NCBI RefSeq assembly: GCF_000420465.1
Contig: NZ_ATUZ01000013.1
Location: forward strand, 310,001 to 374,000
From: Desulfovibrio desulfuricans DSM 642
GTDB taxonomy: Bacteria; Desulfobacterota; Desulfovibrionia; Desulfovibrionales; Desulfovibrionaceae
Direction of reading: 5' to 3'
Length of the DNA stretch: 64,000 nt
Shown here piece by piece: positions 44,145 to 52,586 of this stretch. Below the pieces are notes generated by a model. The model saw only the letters and a program-made list of their open reading frames with translations. It was not told the DNA's origin and did not search any database. Made by a program: the position numbers and the translations under genes. Each line of letters opens with the position of its first letter. Position 1 is the first letter of the stretch.

Positions 44145-44585
44145 ATGCACAAAAACATTGCCCTGCTCTGCCTGTTCACACTGCTCTGCTCCTGTGGCCC
44201 ATCCACAGATAGAAACCAGAGCGGCCTTTTTGGGGAGTATCCAGAAAACTATGACAATGGAAATGGCTTCACTCTTTGGATGCCAAAGAACATGCATGCT
44301 CGCCAGGGCATGTACACATTTGTTGTGCAGAAGTATATAAATTATTGTGTAAATGGCGACTATAATGGAGGAAAATTTAAGTCAGATGAAGTGTATAAAG
44401 AACTTCCTGACGGTGGCCGCGTGTATGCTTACTACTACTACACAGAAGATCATGATGTTGGTGTCAATGCGCCAGCATTCAATCTAAAACCAACACAAAT
44501 AAAGGTTAAATATTATACAATAATGAACTTTATAGTAAATAACAATGGCATAATAACGCAGTGCAAATACAAGAGATTTCAATAA
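44145..44585 (+). CDS. small lipoprotein, TPS-associated paralogue 2
   Basis: 146 residues starting MHKNIALLCLFTLLCSC (lipobox LLCSC). The body shares about three quarters of its residues with the next copy, including WMPKNMHARQGMY, VVQKYINYCVNGDYNGGKF, ELPDGGRVYAYYYY and IITQCKYKRFQ. The two body cysteines (YINYC and TQCKY) are conserved in all three paralogues and may form a disulfide. The start at 44145 is set by the signal peptide; the ribosome-binding site is weak (GAAG). AT-rich. Confidence 0.78.
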   Translation: MHKNIALLCLFTLLCSCGPSTDRNQSGLFGEYPENYDNGNGFTLWMPKNMHARQGMYTFVVQKYINYCVNGDYNGGKFKSDEVYKELPDGGRVYAYYYYTEDHDVGVNAPAFNLKPTQIKVKYYTIMNFIVNNNGIITQCKYKRFQ

Positions 44586-44643
44586 ATAATTGACCAGACA
44601 ATTATCATAACTTGCCTATATGAACGAATAGCAGCAGTGCAAT
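44148..44643. repeat. tandem duplication, copy A
   Basis: DNA from codon 2 of paralogue 2 through its 3' flank (including ATTATCATAACTTGCCTATA and GTGCAATTT) recurs about 781 bases downstream as copy B (44929-45429). Identity extends past the stop codon, so the unit duplicated as DNA, not only as a gene. Confidence 0.7.
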
Positions 44644-44913
44644 TTATGCTAGCATGCATTCCCGCAATCTTTTTTGCTGGGCTGTCTGTGGCTTAGCAGA
44701 TGCGTGTATGGGGTGGGCGCAATGCACATTGGCAGGCAGTAACGATGATTCGTAAAGCTCCAGATGCCAACGGCTGCGGAACAGGCTTTTGCGTGCATGG
44801 GCTGACCTCTTTGCATTTGTGCAAAATGTGGGCGCGCAGGCGGGCATGTTGGTGATCAAGGCCCCAAAGCAGTACTCTGAACGATCTGCCCCTTTCAAGC
44901 TGATAGCTGATAA
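44644..44913. other. degraded coding remnant between lipoprotein copies
   Basis: A frame ending at 44917 reads RAWADLFAFVQNVGAQAG, then MLVIKAPKQYSERSAPFKLI, without a start. It is in-frame open for about 53 codons after a stop at 44753-44755, and its stop overlaps the ATG of paralogue 3 (ATGA). It has the look of a gene end whose front has been lost. No family recognised. Confidence 0.45.
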
Positions 44914-45369
44914 ATGAGAACTTCCATACACAAAAATATTGCACTCCTCTGCCTGTTTGCTCTGCTCTGTGCCTGCGGCCCATTGCCAGACAGAAGCCAG
45001 AGCGGCCTTTTTGGCCGTTATCCGGAAAATTTTGTTGATACGGACGGCTTCACTCTCTGGATGCCAAAACATATGAATGCTCGCCAGGGCATGTACGCAT
45101 TTGTTGTGCAGAAATATATCAACTACTGCGTAAACGGGGATTATAATGGCGAAAAGTTTGAATCAAAAGAGGTTTATAAAGAACTTCCAGACGGTGGCCG
45201 TGTATATGCCTATTACTACTATTACAATCAAGATGAGTCTATTGGCGTTGATGCCCCTGCGTTTAATCTTTCACCAATGCATATCAATGTAGATTACTAT
45301 ACCGTAATGAATTTCATAGTTAATAAAGATGGCATAATTACAAATTGTAAATACATGAGATTTCAATAA
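44914..45369 (+). CDS. small lipoprotein, TPS-associated paralogue 3
   Basis: 151 residues, MRTSIHKNIALLCLFALLCAC lipoprotein signal (given by its parts IALLCLF and LLCAC). The body repeats the paralogue 2 pattern (WMPKHMNARQGMY, YINYCVNGDYNGEKF, GGRVYAYYYYY, ITNCKYMRFQ). There is no good ribosome-binding site. Its ATG overlaps the stop of the coding remnant before it, which would give translational coupling if that remnant is translated. It is the newest member of a local family expanded by duplication. Confidence 0.76.
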   Translation: MRTSIHKNIALLCLFALLCACGPLPDRSQSGLFGRYPENFVDTDGFTLWMPKHMNARQGMYAFVVQKYINYCVNGDYNGEKFESKEVYKELPDGGRVYAYYYYYNQDESIGVDAPAFNLSPMHINVDYYTVMNFIVNKDGIITNCKYMRFQ

Positions 45370-45429
45370 CGAATTGATCAAATAATTATCATAACTTGCC
45401 TATATGGACGAATAACAGGAGTGCAATTT
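44929..45429. repeat. tandem duplication, copy B
   Basis: Partner of the repeat at 44148-44643; homology ends just after GTGCAATTT near 45429. Confidence 0.7.
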
Positions 45430-45521
45430 GAGTCAGCGTGCTTTCCCTCAACCTCGTTGTTTGCATGGCTGGCAGGGTTAGGCAGGGGCAGAGATAAGGC
45501 GGCATGGGCGGCTAGCACGCC

Positions 45522-45559
45522 GCCGGGGCAATGCCGTGTTGGCGGCTGGCAAAAGCCTT
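45522..45559 (+). pseudogene. displaced fragment of tpsA
   Basis: It matches tpsA 40843-40881 with only a few differences, and encodes the same GNAVLAAGKSL peptide. It indicates past recombination or deletion between tpsA-like copies. Confidence 0.55.
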
Positions 45560-45676
45560 GATGAACCTGGAAATCACATCGCTGTCAGCACCAATTCTAC
45601 AAACTTCCTTGTGCCCCCTTGAAGGGAAACTTGTTCGCATCCCACACAACTCAACAAGCAGAGTGGCACTCATTGA

Positions 45677-45690
45677 TTAATCTTAACTAA
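45677..45690. promoter_or_regulatory. DtxR-family palindrome upstream of the MATE gene
   Basis: TTAATCTTAACTAA, matching TTAGTCTTAACTAA before hutW at 13 of 14 positions and resembling the DtxR/IdeR outline TTAGG...CCTAA. It lies 41 bases before the chosen start. Confidence 0.5.
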
Positions 45691-45731
45691 CTTTATTTGA
45701 CTTGAATAACTTTTTGCGCCACTGTCAGGGC

Positions 45732-47075
45732 ATGTCGCAATCATTGCCCGTCACAACGTGGGAAGTCCTGAAGCTCACTGTTCCACAGATGGGCCTCATG
45801 CTGTGCCATCTGGCGGTTTCCATGACCGACCTGTGGGTATGCGGTCAGATCGATGGTCGAATCCTCGCGGTGCTTGGCGGTATCTCTCAGGTTTTCGCCT
45901 TTCTCATGCTTGTCACGTCTACGGTTGTCAGCGGCTGTATGGCCACTGTCAGCCGCGCCGTGGGGGCTGGGCTGCTCTTGCGGGCACGGCGATATGCCGG
46001 GCTGGTTCTCTGCATATCGCTGCTTGCCGGAAGCTGCGTTGCTGCTCTGGCCCTTCTGGCATTGCGGATCGTACCTCTTCATGGTTTGTCTTCTCCGGAG
46101 CTTGCCCCTGCCGCCTCCCTCTTTGCCCAAGCCTATGCCCTGCAATTGCCTTTTTATTACAGCATGATAATTCTCAATTCCACATTTCGTGCGCACAAAA
46201 TGGTATGGCTGCCCTTTGCCACTTTGTGTCTGGTGGCGCTGGTCAATTATGTGGGCAGCGTGGGCTGCGGGCTGGGCCGCTGGGGCCTGCCCCAGTTGGG
46301 CTATGCAGGGGTGGCGTGGTCAACCGTTGCCTCGTCTGTGCTGGGTTTTGCCTGCAATATCGCTCTGGCGGTGCGGCGGGGAATCATCAGCCGGTCATCC
46401 TTTGCAAGCTGGCGGTGGAACAGGGCCGCCCTGCCGAGGTTGTGGCGCATTGGCATCCCCGCAGCCTTGGGCAGTCTGGCAGGGCAGAGCGGCAGCATGG
46501 CCCTGCTGGCCTGTGTTGCAAACATGCCCGGCAATGCTGCGGAAACACTGGCGGGGATGACGCTCGGCATGCGGGTTGTCAGCATGCTGTATTTTCCTGT
46601 GGCGGCGATGGGTATGACCCTTGCCATCATGACAGGGCATTTGCTGGGCGCACGGCGCAAGGCTGAATGCTACGGCATGGGTCTGCACTATGCCCGACAG
46701 GTGGCCATGATCGCCATTGTGGCGGCAGCGGCACTGTTTTTGAGCCGACACGCCGTTGCTCGCTGGTTCACCCACGACCAGGCCGCCGTAACGGTGGCAG
46801 GGATTTTTCTGCTGGTCGCCTGCGCAAAACTGCCGCTGGAAGTAGTGGGCATGCTGTTGCAGGCAGTGCTGGATGGCGCAGGGGCCACGCGCCTTACCAG
46901 CCGCATTACTGCCCTGACCCGCTGGGGCATCTGCGTACCCCTGGCCTATGCCCTGACCTATCTGCTGCATCTGGGGGCCACTGGCATCTTTGTGTCCATG
47001 GCCTGCGCCGAAGCAATCGGAACCCTGTGCCTGCTGTACCTGTACAGGCAAAAAAAATGGCTTGGTAGCCTGTGA
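45732..47075 (+). CDS. MATE family efflux transporter
   Basis: A 447-residue, 12-helix permease. MATE features: LKLTVPQMGLMLCHLAVSMTD and VCGQIDGRILAVLGGISQVF in the first bundle, and the second-half mirror WRIGIPAALGSLAGQSGS and GMTLAIMTGHLLGARRK. Such proteins export cationic or metabolic compounds with H+ or Na+. The start is uncertain: ATG at 45732 has AGGG too close, and a TTG at 45702 has no site. The palindrome upstream and the DtxR-family gene 75 bases downstream suggest metal-responsive control. A metallophore or porphyrin-type substrate is conceivable (inference). Confidence 0.88.
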   Translation: MSQSLPVTTWEVLKLTVPQMGLMLCHLAVSMTDLWVCGQIDGRILAVLGGISQVFAFLMLVTSTVVSGCMATVSRAVGAGLLLRARRYAGLVLCISLLAGSCVAALALLALRIVPLHGLSSPELAPAASLFAQAYALQLPFYYSMIILNSTFRAHKMVWLPFATLCLVALVNYVGSVGCGLGRWGLPQLGYAGVAWSTVASSVLGFACNIALAVRRGIISRSSFASWRWNRAALPRLWRIGIPAALGSLAGQSGSMALLACVANMPGNAAETLAGMTLGMRVVSMLYFPVAAMGMTLAIMTGHLLGARRKAECYGMGLHYARQVAMIAIVAAAALFLSRHAVARWFTHDQAAVTVAGIFLLVACAKLPLEVVGMLLQAVLDGAGATRLTSRITALTRWGICVPLAYALTYLLHLGATGIFVSMACAEAIGTLCLLYLYRQKKWLGSL

Positions 47076-47080
47076 TCTCT

Positions 47081-47136
47081 TTGATATACCCTACAAGTTA
47101 ACAGTATTCAAAGAATGTTAGACAGAGGTATATCAA
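47081..47136. repeat. inverted repeat before the DtxR-family gene
   Basis: TTGATATACC and GGTATATCAA are perfect 10-base arms 36 bases apart, enclosing a second imperfect palindrome (AACAGTATTC AAA GAATGTT). It sits directly before the ribosome-binding site, so it could be an autoregulatory operator or a leader hairpin. Confidence 0.55.
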
Positions 47137-47149
47137 GGAGCCGCCCCCA

Positions 47150-47668
47150 ATGCCCGAAGACGAAAAGCAGCTTTCGCCAGCGCTGGAAAATTATCTCGCC
47201 ATTATTTTCAGGCAGGAATTTGCCGCCGGGGCCTGTAGGCCCAGCGACATTGCTGATGCCGCCGGAGTTGCCCGCCCCTCTGTGACCAACGCACTGCGCG
47301 AGCTGGCAAAGCGCGGCTACGTGACCTACGCCCCGTACAGCCTTGTAAATCTGACCGAAAAAGGGCTTCGTGCCGGGCAGGAACTGGCGCATCGCAACAT
47401 GGTATTGAAAGATTTTTTTCAGAATGTACTGCAACTTTCAGAAGACAGAGCCGCAAGTGTGGCCTGTGAGCTGGAACACATCATTCCTGAGGATGTAATG
47501 CTGCGCTGGCGGCAGTTTGTGCTGTACATGCACCACACGCAGAGCGAGTGGGAGCATTGGCAGCAAAAAACCGAAGCCCTGCGCGAAGAGCACGCCACAA
47601 AGCAACATGCGGCAAGCCCCAAGGCGCCGCCAGCAATCGTGCATCGCAAAGAGTTTGTAAAAGACTGA
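47150..47668 (+). CDS. DtxR/MntR-family metal-dependent transcriptional regulator
   Basis: 172 residues. The winged helix (about 8-65) has CRPSDIADAAGVARPSVTNALREL and LVNLTEKGLRAG. The dimerisation/metal domain (about 70-125) shows HRNMVLKDFFQNVLQL, VACELEHIIPEDVMLRW, including the E-x-x-H metal pattern. There is no SH3-like third domain, so it is the short MntR-like form; the last 45 residues are a polar tail. GGAG lies nine bases before ATG. It is encoded next to the MATE gene and convergent with the haem operon, whose first gene carries a matching palindrome, so iron (or manganese) control of haem uptake is likely. Confidence 0.88.
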   Translation: MPEDEKQLSPALENYLAIIFRQEFAAGACRPSDIADAAGVARPSVTNALRELAKRGYVTYAPYSLVNLTEKGLRAGQELAHRNMVLKDFFQNVLQLSEDRAASVACELEHIIPEDVMLRWRQFVLYMHHTQSEWEHWQQKTEALREEHATKQHAASPKAPPAIVHRKEFVKD

Positions 47669-47771
47669 CCGACAGGCCCAAATCGATGTGCCGTGCAGGC
47701 ATTTTGCATGCGTCAACAGGGCGGGTTTTCGCGTTATCAGCGCATGCGGGGGTACTCTCGGCCAATCCGCT

Positions 47772-48593
47772 CTAGTGGAGCGAATATTCCACAGGCACCC
47801 GCACGCTAAAGCTGCTGCCGCGAACTTCGGTATCCAGACCGGCAAGCCTTGTACCCAACTGCTCCGTGGCTGAATCCAGCACGCCGTGACCGCTGCCCCT
47901 GTGCAGCGAGGAGCCAGTGACCTTGCCATCGTTGCCCACCTGCACCAGCAGAATGGCTGTGCCCTCGGCTCCGGTGCGCCGTGCGTGCTTGGGGTAGTTT
48001 TTATACTGTTCTATGGCCCCCAGCAGTTTGTGCAGCACGCTTGGGCTGGCTGCGCCGCCTGATTCCGCGCCGTTTTTTCCATGCCCCGCAGCTCCCTTGC
48101 CGTCTGCAAGGCCCCTGGCCTGCGGCTCAGCCCCAGTGCCGGGGGTAGCCTCTGCGGCAGTTTGCTGCGGCGTCTGCACGGCAGCGGCGGTTTGCACAGG
48201 TTTGACCGATTCGGATCGTTGCACGGCCCGCTGTACTGCTTGTTGCGGGGGCTTGCTCGCGCTGGTCTTTTTTTTGACTGGCGAAACCATTTTTTCAGCC
48301 GCCTGCGCCATGTTGGTCACAGGTTGCGGCTGGGGCGCTTCCTGCGGCTTCATCTCCTCTTGCGGCGTGACCGCCCTCGCCGGAGCTGCCGTGCCCCCAT
48401 CCGGCAGGCCCGGGGCAGCAGAGGGGCGAACGCTGGCAGCCATCTGCGCAAGCGACACCCGATAGACCTTTTCCTGCGGCAAGGAGGCCTGTCCACCCAA
48501 CAGCAGGGCAAGGGCGATAAGGCCGCCGTGCAACGTCAGCGAAGCCATGGTTGATCCTGAGCACAGACCGGGCAAGACTGACAGTTTTTTCAT
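47772..48593 (-). CDS. tonB: TonB family energy-transducing protein
   Basis: A 273-residue protein: N-terminal membrane anchor (TMASLTLHGGLIALALLLGG), a Pro/Ala/Gln/Lys-rich periplasm-spanning linker (about 55-180) and a C-terminal TonB domain (about 190-273, YPKHARRTGAEGTAILLVQV and SSFSVRVPVEYSL). It couples the inner-membrane proton gradient (via ExbBD, not in the window) to the outer-membrane receptor. The start at 48593 is fixed by GGAGGT seven bases upstream; a 52-codon extension upstream is not credible. Last gene of the haem operon. Confidence 0.9.
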   Translation of the reverse strand: MKKLSVLPGLCSGSTMASLTLHGGLIALALLLGGQASLPQEKVYRVSLAQMAASVRPSAAPGLPDGGTAAPARAVTPQEEMKPQEAPQPQPVTNMAQAAEKMVSPVKKKTSASKPPQQAVQRAVQRSESVKPVQTAAAVQTPQQTAAEATPGTGAEPQARGLADGKGAAGHGKNGAESGGAASPSVLHKLLGAIEQYKNYPKHARRTGAEGTAILLVQVGNDGKVTGSSLHRGSGHGVLDSATEQLGTRLAGLDTEVRGSSFSVRVPVEYSLH

Positions 48594-48666
48594 GATGTTG
48601 ACCTCCATGCGTGCAAGGTCGCCTGCGGCAGGGCTTTGCGGCACTGCCGCAGGCGGGCCTGTTCTG

Positions 48667-49176
48667 TTATACCGTGGCAGCAAGGGCCGTGATGTATTCC
48701 CGCGCCTGTCGGCAGTCTTCCTGGTCGGGATGCTTGGCGGCTTCTTCAAGGCGGGCGCGGCGTTCGTCCGTCATGGGGTGGGCGTTGTTGGCCATTTTCT
48801 GCATCATGGCCACCACTGCCGGGTCAACGCGTCCCTGACACAGGAATGACCCCAAAACCCTGTTGCCGCGTTGCGGCTCATTGAGCAGAGCTTCTCCTTT
48901 TTTTTTGCAGTCAGCGGCGTGTTCCGAGTCAGGCCATGCCCCAAGGGTTCCGAACAGGGCCACGGTGCAGTTTTCGATGCTCTCAATATACCGCTTGGCA
49001 TCGGCATCGGGCATGCCTTTGTCCACCCAGTAGCCCACGGCCACAAAGTCATAGCCGCTGGGGTTCGGGGCATCCTTTACAGGGCAAATATCGCAGTCGT
49101 GCAGGCCCTCAGCCACGGCACGGGCCACCTTTCCCGTATTACCCGTGCGGGAGGAGTAGACCACCAGAGTTTTCAT
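48667..49176 (-). CDS. flavodoxin-family protein of the haem operon
   Basis: 169 residues. The FMN phosphate loop is VVYSSRTGNTGKVARAVAEG (residues 5-24, typical SxTGNT). The central strand VAVGYWVDKGMPDA and FGTLGAWPDSEHA form the isoalloxazine site. Its ATG overlaps the hutX stop by four bases. In anaerobic haem degradation, HutW-type enzymes need low-potential electrons, and a dedicated flavodoxin (as HmuF in fusobacteria) supplies them; that is the likely role here. Confidence 0.85.
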   Translation of the reverse strand: MKTLVVYSSRTGNTGKVARAVAEGLHDCDICPVKDAPNPSGYDFVAVGYWVDKGMPDADAKRYIESIENCTVALFGTLGAWPDSEHAADCKKKGEALLNEPQRGNRVLGSFLCQGRVDPAVVAMMQKMANNAHPMTDERRARLEEAAKHPDQEDCRQAREYITALAATV

Positions 49177-49697
49177 TGCACATTCTCCATGCCCAGCGCC
49201 GTGCGCAGCGCCAGAAAGCGTTCTTTTACCGAGGGGATGAGCGCGCGGTTTTCGCGCCCTACGTAGATGGAAAACACAACCGCGCCCGCTGCATCAAAAA
49301 ACTGGATGCTGTGACTTTCCAACCCCATGAAGGGCAGGGACAAAAAAGCCATGTGGGCAATATTGTTGCTGCAAATGTGCCCGCCCAGGGGGCAGCCGTG
49401 ATCAAGGTTGAAATAGCCGCCCCCGTGCTTGCCCGCAGGGATTTGCCCCTTGATCTCCACAACGCTGCCGCCGTGGCGCATGATAAATGTGGCGGATTCC
49501 CACGCTGTAAGGTCGGCCCATATGGCGTCAAAGTCCGCCGCTGCGGCAAAGACCCGCATGGGCTGGGGCAGGGCTTCTGCCGCCTGAAGTTCGCTGACGC
49601 CGCAGGCCTGCGCCAGCGTGTCCAGCATGACCATTTTTTTCTCTGCCAGCAGGGACGCTACCTTGTCTGCCAGTGCATTGCCGTTTGCCGTTGTCAT
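49173..49697 (-). CDS. hutX: haem utilisation carrier protein HutX/ChuX
   Basis: 174 residues with ChuX/HutX blocks: ADKVASLLAEKKMVMLDTLA and GVSELQAAEALPQPMR at the N terminus, IMRHGGSVVEIKGQIPAGKH, GGYFNLDHGCPLGGHI (the ligand region includes His/Gly-rich turns) and IQFFDAAGAVVFSIYVGREN. It binds cytoplasmic haem and passes it to the degrading enzyme. AAGGAA is six bases before the ATG. It overlaps the flavodoxin gene and follows the ECF ATPase gene by 11 bases. Confidence 0.92.
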   Translation of the reverse strand: MTTANGNALADKVASLLAEKKMVMLDTLAQACGVSELQAAEALPQPMRVFAAAADFDAIWADLTAWESATFIMRHGGSVVEIKGQIPAGKHGGGYFNLDHGCPLGGHICSNNIAHMAFLSLPFMGLESHSIQFFDAAGAVVFSIYVGRENRALIPSVKERFLALRTALGMENVQ

Positions 49698-49708
49698 GGC
49701 AACTTCCT

Positions 49709-51208
49709 TTACACCGCCTGAGCGGTGGGGTTGTTGTGTTGGGCAGTGATGCTCGGGGTGTTGCCGTGCTGCCTGCGGGCGGGAGTTTCCGTCAGCGGGG
49801 TTTCGATTTGTCGGGGGCTGATCAGCGGCAAGCGCAGCGCCTGCCGCCCCATGCCAGCCAGCAGCTCCAGATCGTGCGTGATAAGCAGCACACTGCGCTC
49901 CTGATGGGCCTGCCGCTCAATGGCGGCTGCAAGCCTGTGCATGTTGGCCCCGTCAAGGCCGCTGGTCGGTTCGTCCAGAATGAGCAGGGAAGGGCGCTTT
50001 GCCAGAGCGCAGGCAACGACCAGACGCTGTTTTTCCCCGCCGGAAAGCGACTGCGGATGCCGCCCCGCGAGATGCAGCAGGCCGAATTCTTCAAGCAGCA
50101 TGCGCGCATGGTCGGGATCCTTTTGCCCGGCCAGCTCCAGACAGGTCTGCACCTCCTGCTCCACGGTGCGCATGTGCAGTTGATGGTCGGCATTCTGCAA
50201 CACCAGACCGCTGTGGCGCATGCGCTGCTTTGCATCGCACTGTTGGTCGCGAATGAGGATTTCACCGTTCTGCTGCTGGTCGAGGCCAGCAAGAATCCGG
50301 GCCAAAGTGGTTTTGCCCGCTCCATTGTGTCCGATGATGGCAGTGACGCCGCCGGGCAGGTCAAAATTGACGCCTTCGTAGAGGGGCTTGCGGCCTTTGT
50401 GCGCATGGGTGAGGTTGCGGGCCTGTATCAGCCCGTGGGCGCTGGTGCAGCCGGGCAGGGTGCGGCGCGCATCGGGAACGCGGGCTTCGCGCAGGCCGAA
50501 GCGCCGCCGCAGTTCCGCATCGTGCAGCATGGCAAAGTCGCCCTCTGCTTCAATGCGCCCCTCGCGCATCACAACAACCCTGTCCACCACGTCGGCCAGC
50601 CAGTAGAGCCTGTGGTCAACCACCAGAATCGCCATGCCACGCTCCTTGAGCTGGGCCAGCTTGAGGGCCAGCTCGGCCGTGGATTCCGGATCGAGGTTGG
50701 CCGTGGGTTCGTCCAGCACAAGAGCCTGCGGGCGCTGGGTCCACAGGGAGGCAAGACCGACCTTCTGCTTTTGGCCTTCAGAAAGCTGATGTATGGATGA
50801 TCGGCAAATTTCCTCCAGGCCAAACTGCCTGATGGCCCCGGTAACGGCATGGCACATGGTTTCACTGCCAAGGCCTTGCCATTCCAGAGCAAACGAAAGT
50901 TCATCTTCAACATTAAGGGCAAAAAACTGCTGCTCGGGATCCTGAAACAGGGTTCCGGCCTGACGGGCAAGCTGGGGCGGGGTCTGATCCGTGGTGGGCC
51001 TGCCGTTGACCAACACACGGCCTTGCAGCGTACCACTGAAGTAATGTGGGCACAGGCCGTTGAGCAGCCGGATGAGCGTGGATTTGCCGCATCCGCTTGC
51101 GCCGGTGCAGAGCACGAGTTCGCCCGGCTCTACCGTAAGGCTGAGGTCGCGCACGGCAGGGGTTTGCTGGTGCGGGTAAGTGTAGGTGACGTTTTCACAA
51201 CGCAGCAT
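49709..51208 (-). CDS. ECF transporter ATPase, two ABC domains fused
   Basis: 499 residues with two complete nucleotide-binding domains. Domain 1: Walker A GASGCGKST, Q-loop FQDPEQQFF (typical ECF QDPxxQ), signature LSEGQKQKV, Walker B ALVLDEPT. Domain 2: Walker A GHNGAGKTT, signature LSGGEKQRL, Walker B LLILDEPT. The EcfA1/A2 pair is thus in one polypeptide. Start at 51208 with GGAGG nine bases upstream; the TGA of the T component overlaps it by one base. It powers the membrane T/S module encoded just upstream. Confidence 0.93.
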   Translation of the reverse strand: MLRCENVTYTYPHQQTPAVRDLSLTVEPGELVLCTGASGCGKSTLIRLLNGLCPHYFSGTLQGRVLVNGRPTTDQTPPQLARQAGTLFQDPEQQFFALNVEDELSFALEWQGLGSETMCHAVTGAIRQFGLEEICRSSIHQLSEGQKQKVGLASLWTQRPQALVLDEPTANLDPESTAELALKLAQLKERGMAILVVDHRLYWLADVVDRVVVMREGRIEAEGDFAMLHDAELRRRFGLREARVPDARRTLPGCTSAHGLIQARNLTHAHKGRKPLYEGVNFDLPGGVTAIIGHNGAGKTTLARILAGLDQQQNGEILIRDQQCDAKQRMRHSGLVLQNADHQLHMRTVEQEVQTCLELAGQKDPDHARMLLEEFGLLHLAGRHPQSLSGGEKQRLVVACALAKRPSLLILDEPTSGLDGANMHRLAAAIERQAHQERSVLLITHDLELLAGMGRQALRLPLISPRQIETPLTETPARRQHGNTPSITAQHNNPTAQAV

Positions 51209-51987
51209 CAGCGCATTCCTCCAAGGCTGGTTCCGCCCAGATGTATTTGCAGCGCCAGAGCCGCCCCCAGCGCCGCACAGGCCGCAAGCAGCAGCAGGGT
51301 GTCGCGCAGGGCCCAATGGCAGGTTTTATAGGGGGTCATGGTTTTGCCGTAGCCCAGCCCCTTGAGTTCTGCCGCGATGCCAAGGTCTTCTGATGTACGT
51401 AGCGAGCGGAACAGCAGGGGGGTGAACAGCAGTCGCATGCTCTGCCCCGGATGCCGTGTAATACCCCATGGCGAAAGTCTGTAGCCCCGAAGCCGCAGCG
51501 ATTCCGTGACCTGCTGCACATCGGCCAGAAAGGTGGGGATAAAGCGCACCACAACCGCTGCGGGCAGATAGATGCAGAATGGCAGCCGCATGCCGCGCAA
51601 GGCGTTGAGCAGATCCTGCACACGTGTGGAAAGCGCCATGGGCAAAACCACGTGCAACATGGTAAGCATACGTAAAAAGGGAACAACAAGCCCTGTAAAT
51701 CCGGCTTTGTTGAGCGATGGCATGAACAGCCCCATGATCCACATGCAGCCCATTGCCATGCCGCACATGAGGGTAAAGAAAGCATATGCCCAGAGCAGCA
51801 CCATGGGCTTGCGCAGAGAAAGCGCGTAGCACATGGATAATCCGCAAAGCAGCAACTGCCCCTGAATGTTTGAAACAACCAGGGAGCCGATTGCCGCCAC
51901 CACGCTCAGGGCCAGTTTGGCGCGTGCGTCCACCTTGGGCAGCCAGCCTGCGGCGTCTGCCGCGTTATTGTCGAACAATGCCCGCAT
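51208..51987 (-). CDS. ECF transporter transmembrane component EcfT
   Basis: A 259-residue integral membrane protein (about five to six helices, N-terminal LALSVVAAIGSLVVSN). Its cytoplasmic coupling helices carry the EcfT motifs as LRGMRLPFCIYL and SLRLRGYRL (Ala-Arg-Gly-like LRG signatures) which dock the ATPases. AAAGGAG precedes the ATG. Overlaps the S-component gene by 23 bases. Confidence 0.9.
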   Translation of the reverse strand: MRALFDNNAADAAGWLPKVDARAKLALSVVAAIGSLVVSNIQGQLLLCGLSMCYALSLRKPMVLLWAYAFFTLMCGMAMGCMWIMGLFMPSLNKAGFTGLVVPFLRMLTMLHVVLPMALSTRVQDLLNALRGMRLPFCIYLPAAVVVRFIPTFLADVQQVTESLRLRGYRLSPWGITRHPGQSMRLLFTPLLFRSLRTSEDLGIAAELKGLGYGKTMTPYKTCHWALRDTLLLLAACAALGAALALQIHLGGTSLGGMR

Positions 51988-52510
51988 GACGCAGCTCCTT
52001 TACAGCGTTGTACCCGGTGAACAGACCAGCCGCCGCCCCCAGATACCCCAGTATGACCACTGGCACAGCCGCCATGAGCAGGGAAGGGTTTTCGCGCATG
52101 AACAACCAGGAAATCCCCAGCGAACAGACCCGGCTCGCAATGTCGAACACGCCCACGGCCAGCACCGGGCCCCATGCCCGACTGTAGCCGCCGCCAAGGG
52201 CGACAAGTGCTTCGGCCATCAGAGCGCCCAGCAAGATGGCGGGCAGCAGGGTGATGCTGGCCCCCAGCAGCAGGGCGCTCACAAGCATGCTGACCAGAGA
52301 GAACAGCAGCAAGGTTCCTGCCTTGCGCACCCTGTAGAGCATTACCACCAGCAGGGTCGTGTAGATCAGGTTTTTCAGCAGCAGCGAAACCGGATTCATG
52401 CCGCCCCCGGCCAGGGCCACCAACAATGTGGAAACCTTGGCCGCAGCGGCAAAAACCCCAATGACAACGAGCTCGTGGGCGCTCCAGTATCGACGAACCA
52501 GTTCACTCAT
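51965..52510 (-). CDS. ECF transporter S component (Trep_Strep/MptD-type)
   Basis: A 181-residue, six-helix membrane protein, the substrate-binding unit of the ECF importer. It has the small-residue-rich first helix (LVVIGVFAAAAKVSTLLVAL) and helices such as LLPAILLGALMAEALVAL. It lacks the signatures of the biotin, thiamin, riboflavin or cobalamin S proteins I know. Location in a haem operon suggests haem or another tetrapyrrole as substrate (inference). The start at 52510 has GGAG seven bases upstream. Confidence 0.85.
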   Translation of the reverse strand: MSELVRRYWSAHELVVIGVFAAAAKVSTLLVALAGGGMNPVSLLLKNLIYTTLLVVMLYRVRKAGTLLLFSLVSMLVSALLLGASITLLPAILLGALMAEALVALGGGYSRAWGPVLAVGVFDIASRVCSLGISWLFMRENPSLLMAAVPVVILGYLGAAAGLFTGYNAVKELRHAGIVRQ

Positions 52511-52523
52511 GGTGCAACTCCAA

Positions 52524-52580
52524 TATCCGCCCTTATATAGAAAATGAATACGAAATTCAATATCAATACAAGGGCGGATA
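52524..52580 (-). other. intercistronic hairpin between receptor and ECF genes
   Basis: TATCCGCCCTT and AAGGGCGGATA are perfect 11-base arms with a 35-base AT-rich loop. No T run follows on the minus strand. It may protect or separate the receptor message from the ECF message. Confidence 0.55.
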
Positions 52581-52586
52581 CCTGAT

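Larger units (their letters stand above)
45370..45731. other. intergenic region with a tpsA fragment and a regulator box
   Basis: The 362 bases hold the 3' flank of repeat copy B, a 38-base piece nearly identical to part of tpsA (45522-45559), and a DtxR-type palindrome (45677-45690) before the MATE gene. Confidence 0.6.
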
